Assembly: GCA_902800245.1 (NCBI GenBank)
Contig: CADCDY010000032.1
Span: 1 to 45,600, forward strand
Source of the DNA: an uncultured Prevotellaceae bacterium
Lineage (GTDB): Bacteria > Bacteroidota > Bacteroidia > Bacteroidales > Bacteroidaceae
Reading direction: 5' to 3'
Length of the DNA: 45,600 nucleotides
The translations under genes were made by a program, and so were the position numbers. Below, one piece after another: positions 7,341 through 16,062 of this stretch. A model generated the notes under the pieces. It was not told where the DNA came from. It worked only from the letters and a program-made list of their open reading frames with translations, and made no database searches. The first letter of the stretch is position 1, and each line of letters starts with the position of its first letter.

Positions 7341-8843
7341 ATGGAATCAAAGCTGGTAATTTACAATACGCTGACGCGCCAAAAAGAGCGTTTCGAACCG
7401 ATTAACGCCCCCCATGTGGGCATGTATGTCTGTGGTCCTACGGTGTATGGCGATCCCCATCTGGGTCATGCCCGTCCTGCCATCACCTTCGACCTGGTGT
7501 TCCGCTATCTGAAGCATCTGGGCTATAAGGTGCGCTATGTGCGCAACATCACGGATGTGGGCCACTTGGAACACGATGCCGACGAGGGTGAGGACAAGAT
7601 TGCCAAGAAAGCTCGCTTGGAACAGTTGGAGCCGATGGAGATTGCACAGTACTATACCAACCGCTACCATCAGGCGATGGATGCGCTGAACGTGTTACGT
7701 CCGTCTATCGAGCCGCATGCCACAGGACACATCATCGAACAGCAGCAGCTGGTGCAGCAAATTTTGGACAATGGTTTTGCGTATGAATCGAACGGTTCGA
7801 TTTATTTCGATATCGAGGCGTATAACAAGAAGTATAAGTACGGTATTCTGAGCGGTCGTTCGCTGGAGAATATCAAGGACGAGAGCCGTGAACTGGCAGG
7901 TATCGGTGAGAAGAAGAACCAGGCCGACTTCGCCTTGTGGAAGAAAGCACAGCCCGAGCATATCATGCGTTGGCCGAGCCCTTGGAGCGACGGTTTCCCC
8001 GGCTGGCATTGCGAATGTACAGCGATGGGGCGTAAATATCTGGGCGAGATGTTCGACATTCATGGTGGCGGCATGGACCTCGTGTTTCCCCACCACGAAT
8101 GTGAAATTGCTCAAGCTACGGCGTCGATGGGTCATCCTGCCGTGAAATACTGGATGCACAATAACATGCTGACCATCAACGGCCAGAAGATGGGTAAGTC
8201 GTATAACAACTTCATCACGCTGGAGCAGTTCTTTACGGGTAACCATCCGTTGCTGGAGAAGGCCTATTCGCCGATGACCATCCGTTTCTTTGTCCTGAGT
8301 GCGCACTATCGCGGAACCGTGGACTTCTCCAACGAGGCACTTGTAGCCGCAGAGAAGGGTTTGGAGAAACTGATGAACGCCATTGGCGACTTAGAGCGCA
8401 TTCAGATTTCGTCTGAATGTGACGTCGAAACGGAAAAGGTGGTGAAGAGCCTGCGTCAAAAGTGCTACGACGCCATGAACGACGACTTCGCCACACCGCA
8501 GGTCATCAGCAATCTCTTCGAGGCCTGCACGGTGATCAACAAACTTGTTGACCACAAGGCAACCATCTGTGCCGAATGTCTCGCTGAACTGAAGGAGGTG
8601 ATGCACCTCTTCGCTGAGGACATCCTTGGCCTGAAAGCCAATAGCCAACAGCTAACTGCTAATGGCCAAGAGGCCCGTGAGGAGGCCTTCGGCAAGGTGA
8701 TGGATATGGTGCTCGAACTGCGCGCCAAAGCAAAGGCCGACAAGGATTGGGCCACTTCTGATAAGATTCGCGACGAACTGGCTGCTGCCGGTTTCGAAGT
8801 GAAGGACACGAAGGACGGTGTCACCTGGCGACTGAACCTATAA
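7341..8843 (+). CDS. cysS: Cysteinyl-tRNA synthetase
   Basis: The 500-residue product charges tRNA-Cys. Class I signatures are clear: [15 protein letters not shown] (the HLGH form of HIGH, with the first zinc cysteine), WHCECTAMG and [18 protein letters not shown] (the other zinc ligands), and KMGKSYNN (the KMSKS loop). Length is typical and the C-terminal anticodon-binding part [21 protein letters not shown] is present. A short variable loop near residues 432-444 ([10 protein letters not shown]) is encoded by a dispersed repeat of family B (8635-8670). Transcription probably starts at the TACCTTTG of repeat-module copy 3. The gene converges on carB, and its last bases form one arm of an inverted repeat reaching into the carB end. 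Confidence 0.95.
   Translation: MESKLVIYNTLTRQKERFEPINAPHVGMYVCGPTVYGDPHLGHARPAITFDLVFRYLKHLGYKVRYVRNITDVGHLEHDADEGEDKIAKKARLEQLEPMEIAQYYTNRYHQAMDALNVLRPSIEPHATGHIIEQQQLVQQILDNGFAYESNGSIYFDIEAYNKKYKYGILSGRSLENIKDESRELAGIGEKKNQADFALWKKAQPEHIMRWPSPWSDGFPGWHCECTAMGRKYLGEMFDIHGGGMDLVFPHHECEIAQATASMGHPAVKYWMHNNMLTINGQKMGKSYNNFITLEQFFTGNHPLLEKAYSPMTIRFFVLSAHYRGTVDFSNEALVAAEKGLEKLMNAIGDLERIQISSECDVETEKVVKSLRQKCYDAMNDDFATPQVISNLFEACTVINKLVDHKATICAECLAELKEVMHLFAEDILGLKANSQQLTANGQEAREEAFGKVMDMVLELRAKAKADKDWATSDKIRDELAAAGFEVKDTKDGVTWRLNL
8635..8670 (+). repeat. Family B dispersed repeat inside cysS
   Basis: Units of AGCCAATAGCCAACAGCTAA type, in frame, coding [10 protein letters not shown]. The same family is found in carA, in the helicase gene and, on the other strand, in the efflux adaptor signal peptide. 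Confidence 0.75.
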
Positions 8844-8870
8844 GTGGGGAGGGTAGTCCCCATTATAGGT
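8836..8870. repeat. Inverted repeat joining the ends of cysS and truncated carB
   Basis: ACCTATAAGTGGGGA (8836-8850) is the inverted match, with one extra G, of TCCCCATTATAGGT (8857-8870). Each arm carries a stop codon: the TAA of cysS in the left arm and the TAA of carB in the right. It can form a 14-bp hairpin and may terminate both transcripts, though there is no U-run. It may also mark the rearrangement that ended carB. Confidence 0.7.
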
Positions 8871-10638
8871 ACGACAAATACAAGTAATTCGTCTGGGCTG
8901 GATACTCGGCAGCGAGGGTGTCAATCTGGTTGACGGTGGGCACGAGGTCGAGCATCTTGCGCCATTTGCGAATGGTGAGTCCTGCCTGCTCCATCTTCAT
9001 GCGGTGTTCCAAACCGACGGCACGACCTATCTGGAAGTCGCTGAAGCCATAGACCTTGGCGGCACGCAGCAGCAGGGCAACCTCAGGCGACTGCAGGTAC
9101 TCTTTGAACTCGCTGGGTTCCATGAACTCGGAGACTTCGGACAGGTGGGTGTATTCGTGCAACTGCTGGTCGATATCCACGATGTGCTTCAATTTCTGCA
9201 GGAACCAGCGGTCAATCTTTGTCAACTGGTGAATCTGCTCAACGCTGTAACCCATCTGCAGAGCCTTCGATACCACGAAGACACGCATGTCGGTAGGCTC
9301 GTGCAGCGAAGTGGCAATGTCCTGAATTTTGATTTCGTGATTTTCCACAAAGCCGTGCATGCCCTGCCCTATCATTCTTAAGCCTTTTTGCAGGGCCTCC
9401 TCGAAGGTGCGACCGATGGCCATCACCTCACCCACTGACTTCATCGATGAGCCCAACTGGCGCTTTACGCCGTGGAACTTAGTGAGATCCCAACGAGGAA
9501 TCTTAACAACCACGTAGTCGAGGGCGGGTTCGAAGAAGGCGCTGGTGGTCTTCGTCACTGAGTTCTTCAGGTCGAAGAGTCCGTAACCCAATCCCAGTTT
9601 GGCAGCAACGAAAGCCAAGGGATAGCCAGTGGCCTTGCTGGCAAGTGCCGACGAACGCGACAGACGGGCGTTGACCTCGATGACGCGGTAGTCCTCGCTG
9701 TTGGGGTCGAGGGCGTACTGCACGTTGCACTCGCCGACGATGCCGATATGGCGGATAATCTTGATGGCGAGGGCACGTAGTTTGTGATACTCGCTATTGG
9801 TCAGTGTCTGACTAGGAGCGACGACAATGGACTCACCGGTATGGATGCCGAGGGGGTCGAAGTTCTCCATATTACAAACGGTGATGCAGTTGTCATACTG
9901 GTCGCGCACCACTTCGTACTCTATCTCCTTCCAACCTTTGAGCGACTTCTCCACCAATACCTGCGGCGAGAACGAGAAGGCTTCTTCGGCCTGCGCGAGC
10001 AGCTGATCTTCATTGTCGCAGAAACCAGAGCCCAAACCACCGAGAGCGTAGGCGGCACGAAGAATGACAGGGAAACCGAGTTCGTGAGCGGCCTTCTGTA
10101 CTTCCTCAACTGTCGAGCAGGCTTCACTCTTGATGGTTTTTACGTCTATCTCGTCGAGTTTCTTCACAAAAAGATCACGGTCTTCGGTATCGATAATGGC
10201 CTGAACGGGAGTACCCAATACCTTGACACCATATTTTTCTAAGATGCCTTTCTCGTAGAGTTCCACACCACAGTTCAGTGCCGTCTGACCACCGAACGAC
10301 AGCAGGATGCCGTCAGGGCGTTCTTTTTCTATGATACGTTCGACAAACTCAGGCGTCACGGGTTGGAAATACACGGTGTCAGCGACATCCTTCGAGGTCT
10401 GCACCGTCGCGATATTGGGATTAATCAGCACCGAATGAATACCTTCTTCCTTCAGCGCCTTCAGGGCCTGTGCACCGCTATAGTCGAACTCACCGGCCTG
10501 ACCAATCTTCAGGGCGCCAGAGCCTAAAAGCAAAACCTTGGCATACTGCCGACTTTTTCTTCGCTCGGCACAACTCAAGCAAGCTTGGTTCTGCTCTCGC
10601 TGATCGAAAACGTTATTTATATCTTTCTTCTCCATCAT
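8863..10638 (-). CDS. carB: Carbamoyl-phosphate synthase large subunit, N-terminal half only
   Basis: The protein has 591 residues where family members have about 1,070. Residues about 33-430 are the complete carboxyphosphate ATP-grasp domain ([86 protein letters not shown]). Residues about 430-585 are the oligomerisation domain, ending [19 protein letters not shown]. The reading frame then stops after one more codon. The second ATP-grasp domain, which makes carbamoyl phosphate from carbamate, and the allosteric domain are absent, and no trace of them lies downstream because cysS is immediately adjacent. The gene overlaps carA by 4 bases. Alone it could make only the carbamate intermediate; a second half encoded elsewhere (split carB, as in some archaea and Aquifex) or a pseudogene are the alternatives. 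Confidence 0.88.
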   Translation of the reverse strand: MMEKKDINNVFDQREQNQACLSCAERRKSRQYAKVLLLGSGALKIGQAGEFDYSGAQALKALKEEGIHSVLINPNIATVQTSKDVADTVYFQPVTPEFVERIIEKERPDGILLSFGGQTALNCGVELYEKGILEKYGVKVLGTPVQAIIDTEDRDLFVKKLDEIDVKTIKSEACSTVEEVQKAAHELGFPVILRAAYALGGLGSGFCDNEDQLLAQAEEAFSFSPQVLVEKSLKGWKEIEYEVVRDQYDNCITVCNMENFDPLGIHTGESIVVAPSQTLTNSEYHKLRALAIKIIRHIGIVGECNVQYALDPNSEDYRVIEVNARLSRSSALASKATGYPLAFVAAKLGLGYGLFDLKNSVTKTTSAFFEPALDYVVVKIPRWDLTKFHGVKRQLGSSMKSVGEVMAIGRTFEEALQKGLRMIGQGMHGFVENHEIKIQDIATSLHEPTDMRVFVVSKALQMGYSVEQIHQLTKIDRWFLQKLKHIVDIDQQLHEYTHLSEVSEFMEPSEFKEYLQSPEVALLLRAAKVYGFSDFQIGRAVGLEHRMKMEQAGLTIRKWRKMLDLVPTVNQIDTLAAEYPAQTNYLYLSYL

Positions 10639-11768
10639 CCTAACATCTTTACGAATTCATCAAACAAAAACTCTGTGTCCACAGGTCCTGAACAGGCCTC
10701 AGGGTGGAACTGTGCCGACATCCAAGGGTTCGTTTTGTGGCAGATGCCCTCGTTAGAACTGTCGTTCATATTCACGAAGAGTGGTTCCCAGTCAGCGGGC
10801 AATGTCTTGTCGTCAACGGCATAACCGTGGTTCTGTGACGTGATGAAGCAGCGGGTGGTTCCTACCTGCTGAACGGGTTGGTTGTGTGAACGATGACCGT
10901 ACTTCAGCTTGTAAGTGTTAGCACCTGCGGCACGTGCCAGCAACTGGTTACCCAAGCAGATACCCATACAAGGCTTCACCTCCGGGTTATTGAGGAACGT
11001 GCGGATGTGCGCCACCGTCTTCTCACAACGCTCAGGGTCGCCAGGGCCATTGGCGAGGAAGAGTCCGTCGAACTCCAACTGGTTGAAGTCGTAGTCCCAA
11101 GGCACACGCACCACCTCAATGCCACGATGGATGAGACAGCGGATGATATTTGCCTTTACGCCGCAATCGACGAGGACCACGCGTTTGGCTGTTGGCTGTT
11201 CTCTCTCTGAGAGTGTGGCGTTGCGAGGGCTGTTGGCTGTTGGCTTGTAGGTGATGACCTCCTTACAGCTGACCTGCTCCACCCAGTTCACAGAGCCGTA
11301 GTCTTCTTTTTCTGTTGGCTGAGGTTTTGCCTCAGCGCCCTCAATGACCACCTGCCCCATCATCACACCGTGCTCTCGCAGCACCTTTGTCAGGCGACGT
11401 GTGTCGATGCCCGTAATGCCTGGCACTTTTTCGCGCTTCAGCCAACTGGCCAGCGACTCTTTGGCATTCCAGTGCGAATATGTCTCGCTATAGTCGGCCA
11501 CCACGAGCGCTTTGGCGTGGATGCAGTCACTCTCCATGAACAGCGGCAGACCGTCGGCACCGTTGCCGGTATCAGGCACGCCGTAGTTGCCTATCAGCGG
11601 AAAGGTCGTCACCAATATCTGACCCGCATAGCTGGGGTCTGTCAAACTCTCCGGATAGCCCGACATCGCGGTATTAAATACCACCTCGCCACTGGTGTTT
11701 CCGTCGAATCCGAATGACCAGCCGCAGAACGTCGTACCATCTTCGAGTATTAATCTTGCTTGTCTCAT
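10635..11768 (-). CDS. carA: Carbamoyl-phosphate synthase small (glutaminase) subunit
   Basis: The 377-residue product hydrolyses glutamine to feed ammonia to CarB for pyrimidine and arginine synthesis. The N-terminal domain has [20 protein letters not shown] and [22 protein letters not shown]. The class I amidotransferase domain has the nucleophile in [35 protein letters not shown] and the catalytic His/Glu in [11 protein letters not shown]. The linker between the domains (about residues 173-195, [20 protein letters not shown]) is encoded by dispersed repeats of families B-D-B (11184-11248), the same combination as in the helicase gene. It starts 5 bases after the purF stop and overlaps carB by 4 bases, so the operon is translationally coupled. 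Confidence 0.93.
   Translation of the reverse strand: MRQARLILEDGTTFCGWSFGFDGNTSGEVVFNTAMSGYPESLTDPSYAGQILVTTFPLIGNYGVPDTGNGADGLPLFMESDCIHAKALVVADYSETYSHWNAKESLASWLKREKVPGITGIDTRRLTKVLREHGVMMGQVVIEGAEAKPQPTEKEDYGSVNWVEQVSCKEVITYKPTANSPRNATLSEREQPTAKRVVLVDCGVKANIIRCLIHRGIEVVRVPWDYDFNQLEFDGLFLANGPGDPERCEKTVAHIRTFLNNPEVKPCMGICLGNQLLARAAGANTYKLKYGHRSHNQPVQQVGTTRCFITSQNHGYAVDDKTLPADWEPLFVNMNDSSNEGICHKTNPWMSAQFHPEACSGPVDTEFLFDEFVKMLG
11184..11248 (-). repeat. Families B-D-B composite repeat inside carA
   Basis: Read on the coding strand: AGCCAACAGCC units, then the AACGCCACACTCTC-GAGAGAGAAC element, then AGCCAACAGCCAA again. The helicase gene (21147-21232) carries the same composite. Here it lies in frame in the linker between the two CarA domains. 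Confidence 0.8.
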
Positions 11769-11773
11769 ATATC

Positions 11774-13462
11774 TTATAGTTCTCTCTTTAATTTCTGCTC
11801 AACATAATTTATAAACGCCTGATTCACCAATTTATTGCCGCCTGGCGTGGGGTAATGACCCGTAAAGTACCAGTCGCCTGGATGATTGGGGCACGCCTCG
11901 TGTAGTCCCTCGATGCTCTGGAACACCAGTTCGATGGGTGCCTGCATGTCGGCAGGACGCAGCATCTCGACAATCTTCTGGTTGACCTCGTCAACGGTGA
12001 AAGGTTCATAGACGGCACGTACGCAGTTCTGCATCTCTTCCTTCGGCTTTGCCAGTTCACGCTTGCAGGCCAAGTAGGTGTCGTTGACCAGTTGCCACAT
12101 ACCGCGCTCCTCAATCAATGCCATCGTGGCGCGGAAAGCACAAAACTCTTCCAACTTCTTGGGGTGCAGACGGTCGAGAATCTTGAAGATGCTCTCTCTT
12201 AATGTTGTACCGCGAACGATGCTATCGTCGATGACAACGAGGTTGTCCTCATAGGGTCGCAACGAGCCGTAGCTGATGTCATAGACGTGGGCAGCGAGGT
12301 CGTTACGCTCGGAGTTGTCAGCAATGAACGTGCGCATCTTGATGTCCTTCCAGACCACCTTCTCCGTGCGGACGTTATGGCCTTGCTGGCGGAAACCGTC
12401 AGTCATGCCGTAATAGGCGACTTCAGCAGTATTGGGGATATAGGAGAATACGGTGTTGATGACGTCGCCATCAATGGCTTTAAGGATGGCTGGCGTCAGT
12501 TGCTCACCCAGTCGTTTGCGCTCCTGATAGATGTCACGATCGGAACCGCGACTAAAATAGATGCGCTCGAAACTGCAGGCGCTAAGCTCTTGGGCTGGCA
12601 TAATCTGCTCCAAATGACTCTCACCGTTTTTGCGAACAATAAGCGCCTGACCTGGTTTCAGCTCACGGATGTCCTCGGCCTGTAGGTCGAAGGTGGTTTG
12701 CAACACAGGGCGCTCACTGGCCAGTGCAATGATTTCGTCGTCCTGATACCAGAACGCAGGACGGATACCCCAAGGATCGCGTACGGAGAACATCTCGCCA
12801 GAGCCCGTCAGGCCGCACATCACGTAGCCACCATCGTAGTGGCACATCGTCTTTTTCAGCACGTTGGCCATCTCCACGTGGTTGTCGATATAGTCGGTGA
12901 TATCGGTTCCTTGCAATCCATGTTTTTTAGCCTCAGCAAACAGGCGTTCTACCTCGCGGTCAAGGCGGTGACCCATCAGTTCCAATGTGATGTACGAGTC
13001 GCCATAGATACGCGGCGACTGGCCCTGCTCCGTCAGGAAAGAAAAGACCTCGTCAATGTTCGTCATATTGAAATTACCGCACAGACAGAGGTTCTTCGCC
13101 CGCCAGTTATTTCGACGCAGGAAGGGATGCACATATTGCAGTCCGCTCTTGCCTGTGGTCGAATAGCGCAGATGTCCCATCAACAGTTCGCCAGCCATCT
13201 CTTCCGTCACACGACTGAATATCTCGGTGATGGCGTCTTTGCCCTCAGCCTTCTCACGGAACATATACTCTGTACCTGGCTCGTTCTTCAGACTGACGGA
13301 GGCGATACCAGCACCTTCTTGTCCGCGGTTGTGCTGCTTCTCCATCATCAGATACAGCTTATTGAAACCATAGGCCCACGTACTGTATTTTTTTTCGTAG
13401 TAGTCCAGCGGTTTCAACAGGCGAATCATCGCCACACCACACTCATGTTTTAATTCTTCCAT
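11774..13462 (-). CDS. purF: Amidophosphoribosyltransferase (long PurF type), with an internal gap
   Basis: The 562-residue product resembles the long Bacteroidetes PurF homologue, which makes phosphoribosylamine from PRPP and glutamine. The N-terminal glutaminase has a probable nucleophile Cys8 after a short propeptide (MEELKHECGVAM), EKQHNRGQEGAGIA, GHLRYSTTGKSG, CGNFNMTN and RDPWGIRPAF. The PRTase part has SRGSDRDIYQERKRLG, SYIPNTAEVAYYGM and the PRPP motif VVIDDSIVRGTT. After DRLHPKK the sequence goes straight to LEEFCAFRA. From memory, homologues have about 22 more residues here with a conserved SSSPxxRYPDxYGIDM stretch. That in-frame gap (near base 12154) puts activity in doubt. The gene lies 26 bases after pyrG and 5 before carA. 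Confidence 0.85.
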   Translation of the reverse strand: MEELKHECGVAMIRLLKPLDYYEKKYSTWAYGFNKLYLMMEKQHNRGQEGAGIASVSLKNEPGTEYMFREKAEGKDAITEIFSRVTEEMAGELLMGHLRYSTTGKSGLQYVHPFLRRNNWRAKNLCLCGNFNMTNIDEVFSFLTEQGQSPRIYGDSYITLELMGHRLDREVERLFAEAKKHGLQGTDITDYIDNHVEMANVLKKTMCHYDGGYVMCGLTGSGEMFSVRDPWGIRPAFWYQDDEIIALASERPVLQTTFDLQAEDIRELKPGQALIVRKNGESHLEQIMPAQELSACSFERIYFSRGSDRDIYQERKRLGEQLTPAILKAIDGDVINTVFSYIPNTAEVAYYGMTDGFRQQGHNVRTEKVVWKDIKMRTFIADNSERNDLAAHVYDISYGSLRPYEDNLVVIDDSIVRGTTLRESIFKILDRLHPKKLEEFCAFRATMALIEERGMWQLVNDTYLACKRELAKPKEEMQNCVRAVYEPFTVDEVNQKIVEMLRPADMQAPIELVFQSIEGLHEACPNHPGDWYFTGHYPTPGGNKLVNQAFINYVEQKLKREL

Positions 13463-13488
13463 GCTTTTTTCGTTATTCCGTTATAACG

Positions 13489-15057
13489 TTATTCCGATAT
13501 GACGCAAGCCTTAACAAAGTCCATAAACAGCGGATGTGGATGTAGCACCGTCGAAGAGTACTCTGGATGGAATTGGGCTCCGATGTACCATTTCTTCTCA
13601 GGAATCTCGACTATCTCCACAAGGTCGGCGGCAGGGTTGATGCCTACACACTTCATGCCAGCGGACTCGTATTCTTCCTTGTATTTATTGTTAAACTCGT
13701 AACGATGGCGGTGTCTCTCACGAATGATCGTAGCTTTTCCGTAGGCCTCCGCAGCACGACTGCCTTCTCGCAGCTCACAATCATAGGCACCCAGTCGCAT
13801 GGTACCGCCCATCTGCGTGATATTCTTCTGCTCCTCCATAATATCGATAACGTTGTGGGGCGTATCAGGATTCATCTCAGCGCTATTAGCATCCTTATAT
13901 CCCAGCACATTACGGGCAAACTCAATGACCATCATCTGCATGCCTAGACAAATGCCAAAGGTGGGAATGTCGTGGGTACGGGTGTATTCGGCAGCGATAA
14001 TCTTTCCTTCAATGCCACGCTGTCCGAAACCAGGACAGATGACGATACCTGCCATGCCCTCCAGCTGTGTGGCGACGTTGTCCGATGTCAACCCCTCGCT
14101 GTTCACGAAATGAATCTTTGTCTTCACATCGTTGTAGATGCCCGCTAGGTTCAGACTCTCGCGGATACTCTTGTAGGCATCTTGTAAATCGTATTTACCC
14201 ACGAGGCCGATATGCACCTCGCGCTTCGCATTGCGCTGCTTGTCCAGGAAGTCGTGCCACGACTTCATCGCCGGTGTCTCGCCCACAGGGATGCCTATCT
14301 TCCGCATGATGGCCGCATCAAGTCCCTGCTTCTGCATGCTGACAGGCACCTCGTAGATGCTGGGCATATCCTCACTCTGCACCACGCACTCCAAATCGAC
14401 ATTACAGAAAGAAGCCACCTTCAGGCGTATAGCGTCGCTGAGGTGGCGTTCGGTTCTGAGGACGAGGATGTCGGGCTGAATACCCATACCCTGCAGTTCC
14501 TTCACGCTGTGCTGCGTAGGTTTCGTCTTCAGCTCTTCAGCCGCCTTCAGATAAGGGACATACGTCAGATGTACACACACCGCATCGCGCCCCAGTTGCC
14601 AGCGCAACTGTCGGATAGCCTCCATGAATGGAGCACTCTCGATGTCACCAATCGTACCACCCACCTCGGTGATGACGAAGTCCAACTGCTCGTCTTTTTC
14701 CTCTTCACGCAGCATCCTGCGCTTAATCTCATCGGTGATGTGTGGTACTACCTGGATCGTTTTACCCAGGTAGTCGCCGTGGCGCTCACGGTCGATGACG
14801 GTCTTATAGATGCGCCCTGTCGTTATAGAGTTGTTTCGTGTTGTGTGTATGCCTGTAAATCCGTCCACCGTCACGTAGCACTCACCATGTTCATAGGGAT
14901 TCAGCGTACCTGGGTCGATGTTGATGTAGGGATCGAACTTCTGGATGGTTACCTTGTAGCCGCGAGCCTGTAGGAGCTTTCCGATTGAGGCGGAAATGAT
15001 ACCCTTTCCTAATGAGGAAACGACGCCGCCTGTGACAAAAATATACTTCGTATCCAT
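13489..15057 (-). CDS. pyrG: CTP synthase, lacking the conserved Mg-binding loop
   Basis: The 522-residue product converts UTP to CTP using glutamine and ATP; the family is usually about 535 residues. The synthase domain has YIFVTGGVVSSLGKGI, KFDPYINIDPGTLNPYEHGE and VGGTIGDIESAPF. The glutaminase domain has FGICLGMQMMVIEFARN and AQFHPEYSSTVL. Residues 1-66 align without gaps with the E. coli numbering, but then VTVDG (ending G66) continues directly to FTGIHTT. Family members have 12 further residues in between, of the form xEADLDLGHYER, which include Asp72, a Mg-ATP ligand in E. coli. The gap is in frame (junction at about 14860). First gene of the operon, with a TAATTTTG promoter core 26 bases upstream. 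Confidence 0.92.
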   Translation of the reverse strand: MDTKYIFVTGGVVSSLGKGIISASIGKLLQARGYKVTIQKFDPYINIDPGTLNPYEHGECYVTVDGFTGIHTTRNNSITTGRIYKTVIDRERHGDYLGKTIQVVPHITDEIKRRMLREEEKDEQLDFVITEVGGTIGDIESAPFMEAIRQLRWQLGRDAVCVHLTYVPYLKAAEELKTKPTQHSVKELQGMGIQPDILVLRTERHLSDAIRLKVASFCNVDLECVVQSEDMPSIYEVPVSMQKQGLDAAIMRKIGIPVGETPAMKSWHDFLDKQRNAKREVHIGLVGKYDLQDAYKSIRESLNLAGIYNDVKTKIHFVNSEGLTSDNVATQLEGMAGIVICPGFGQRGIEGKIIAAEYTRTHDIPTFGICLGMQMMVIEFARNVLGYKDANSAEMNPDTPHNVIDIMEEQKNITQMGGTMRLGAYDCELREGSRAAEAYGKATIIRERHRHRYEFNNKYKEEYESAGMKCVGINPAADLVEIVEIPEKKWYIGAQFHPEYSSTVLHPHPLFMDFVKACVISE

Positions 15058-15082
15058 AAAAACAAATGTCTTTTATGGACTG

Positions 15083-15090
15083 CAAAATTA
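15083..15090 (-). promoter_or_regulatory. Promoter core TAATTTTG for pyrG-purF-carA-carB
   Basis: CAAAATTA on the + strand reads TAATTTTG on the - strand, 26 bases ahead of the pyrG ATG. The rest of 15091-15249 is AT-rich with no gene seen. Confidence 0.7.
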
Positions 15091-15249
15091 CGCATATTTA
15101 TTTAATTTGTTCACGTACGTAAGGAATATCGATAGTTAAAAACACACTCAACTGTCAATATGTAAAGTTTGCAAACTTATTATCCCTCGTTTTCCTAACA
15201 AATTGCATCAATTCTCTGTTATTTCGTTACAAATCGTCAGAAAACAACA

Positions 15250-15286
15250 TAAAAATCCCTTCTTCCATGTCAGATTGGAAGAAGGG
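15250..15286 (-). terminator. Terminator after the porin-like gene
   Basis: A perfect 10-bp stem, CCCTTCTTCC (15257-15266) and GGAAGAAGGG (15277-15286), is followed on the - strand by ATTTTTATG. Confidence 0.85.
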
Positions 15287-15309
15287 ACTCAACTCCTGGT
15301 TCAGATATA

Positions 15310-16020
15310 TTATGGATGCAGCGTTAACCCTAAAACCAGGTAGGCCTTTTGTGTGCAGGGATTCGCGGAAAGCTCAGCGAAGACGGGAACGGAGAATGTA
15401 TCGGTAATCTTGATGTCCTTTGACGCCTTCAGTGCGATATTGGTGACAGAGAAACCGCTGGTCCACTCATTATAAAAGTCTGTGGCATAAGGGACGACAC
15501 CCGCTGTAGCAGTCCAGTCGACTTTGGCAAGTTTGAATGGGACAATAGCTTCGAAATAACTGCTATAGGCGCGCTTGCCGTCCTTGTTTATGCCATCGTT
15601 GCCTGCGAAATTTGTATACCATTGGAGCGAGGCGAAGCCGAAGTCATAACCGATATTTGCCTCGAAAACGTGGTTGGTACTGTGAGCTTCGTACTTCAGA
15701 TAACGGTTCTCGGGGTCGAGACCGTCATTGAACCAATAGTCGGTAATTCCAATATTGAATCCCTTTATCGTATATGCCAGCGTCAGGTCCAGCTCCTTCG
15801 TGTCGTCTGCATCGGCAATACCGTAACTACCCCAAGCCGAGAGCGATAGGCCTTTGTAGGCTATGCCGAGTGTCGGCTGAATGGCAGCGTTACCTAAATC
15901 CTGACCACGCCAGATATATTGACTTACGATATCTCCACTAATTGTCGCCTCAATCTCATCCTGCGCAAAGGCGGTCATACTCATGACCAGACCCATTGCA
16001 AATAAAACAATCTTTTTCAT
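15310..16020 (-). CDS. Outer-membrane beta-barrel, TorF/Gcw_chp-like putative porin
   Basis: The 236-residue product has a signal peptide (MKKIVLFAMGLVMSMTAFAQ) followed by ISGDIVSQYIWRGQDLGN. The 'xYxWRGxxxxxxxPxxQ' start is typical of the TorF/Gcw_chp family. Alternating amphipathic strands run to the end (IQPTLGIAYKGLSLSAWGSYGI, LDLTLAYTIKGFNIGITDYWF) and the chain ends AYLVLGLTLHP, as in outer-membrane barrels. It is the last gene of the glnB-amtB unit, 42 bases after amtB, and a terminator follows. Its place suggests a role in uptake of nitrogen compounds across the outer membrane; substrate is unknown. Confidence 0.8.
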   Translation of the reverse strand: MKKIVLFAMGLVMSMTAFAQDEIEATISGDIVSQYIWRGQDLGNAAIQPTLGIAYKGLSLSAWGSYGIADADDTKELDLTLAYTIKGFNIGITDYWFNDGLDPENRYLKYEAHSTNHVFEANIGYDFGFASLQWYTNFAGNDGINKDGKRAYSSYFEAIVPFKLAKVDWTATAGVVPYATDFYNEWTSGFSVTNIALKASKDIKITDTFSVPVFAELSANPCTQKAYLVLGLTLHP

Positions 16021-16062
16021 AATCTTACCTTTTTACTTTTACATATAAGACGAATCGTCTAA

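Noticed and set aside
8840..8870. Simple frameshift as the cause of the short carB
   Set aside because: No frame downstream encodes the second half; the sequence passes directly into the end of cysS, so material is absent rather than shifted.
12698..13453. A 251-residue + strand frame opposite purF
   Set aside because: Antisense of conserved PurF sequence, with no family signature of its own.
14212..14973. A 253-residue + strand frame opposite pyrG
   Set aside because: Antisense of conserved CTP synthase sequence, rich in His/Leu/Arg as expected from a reversed coding strand.
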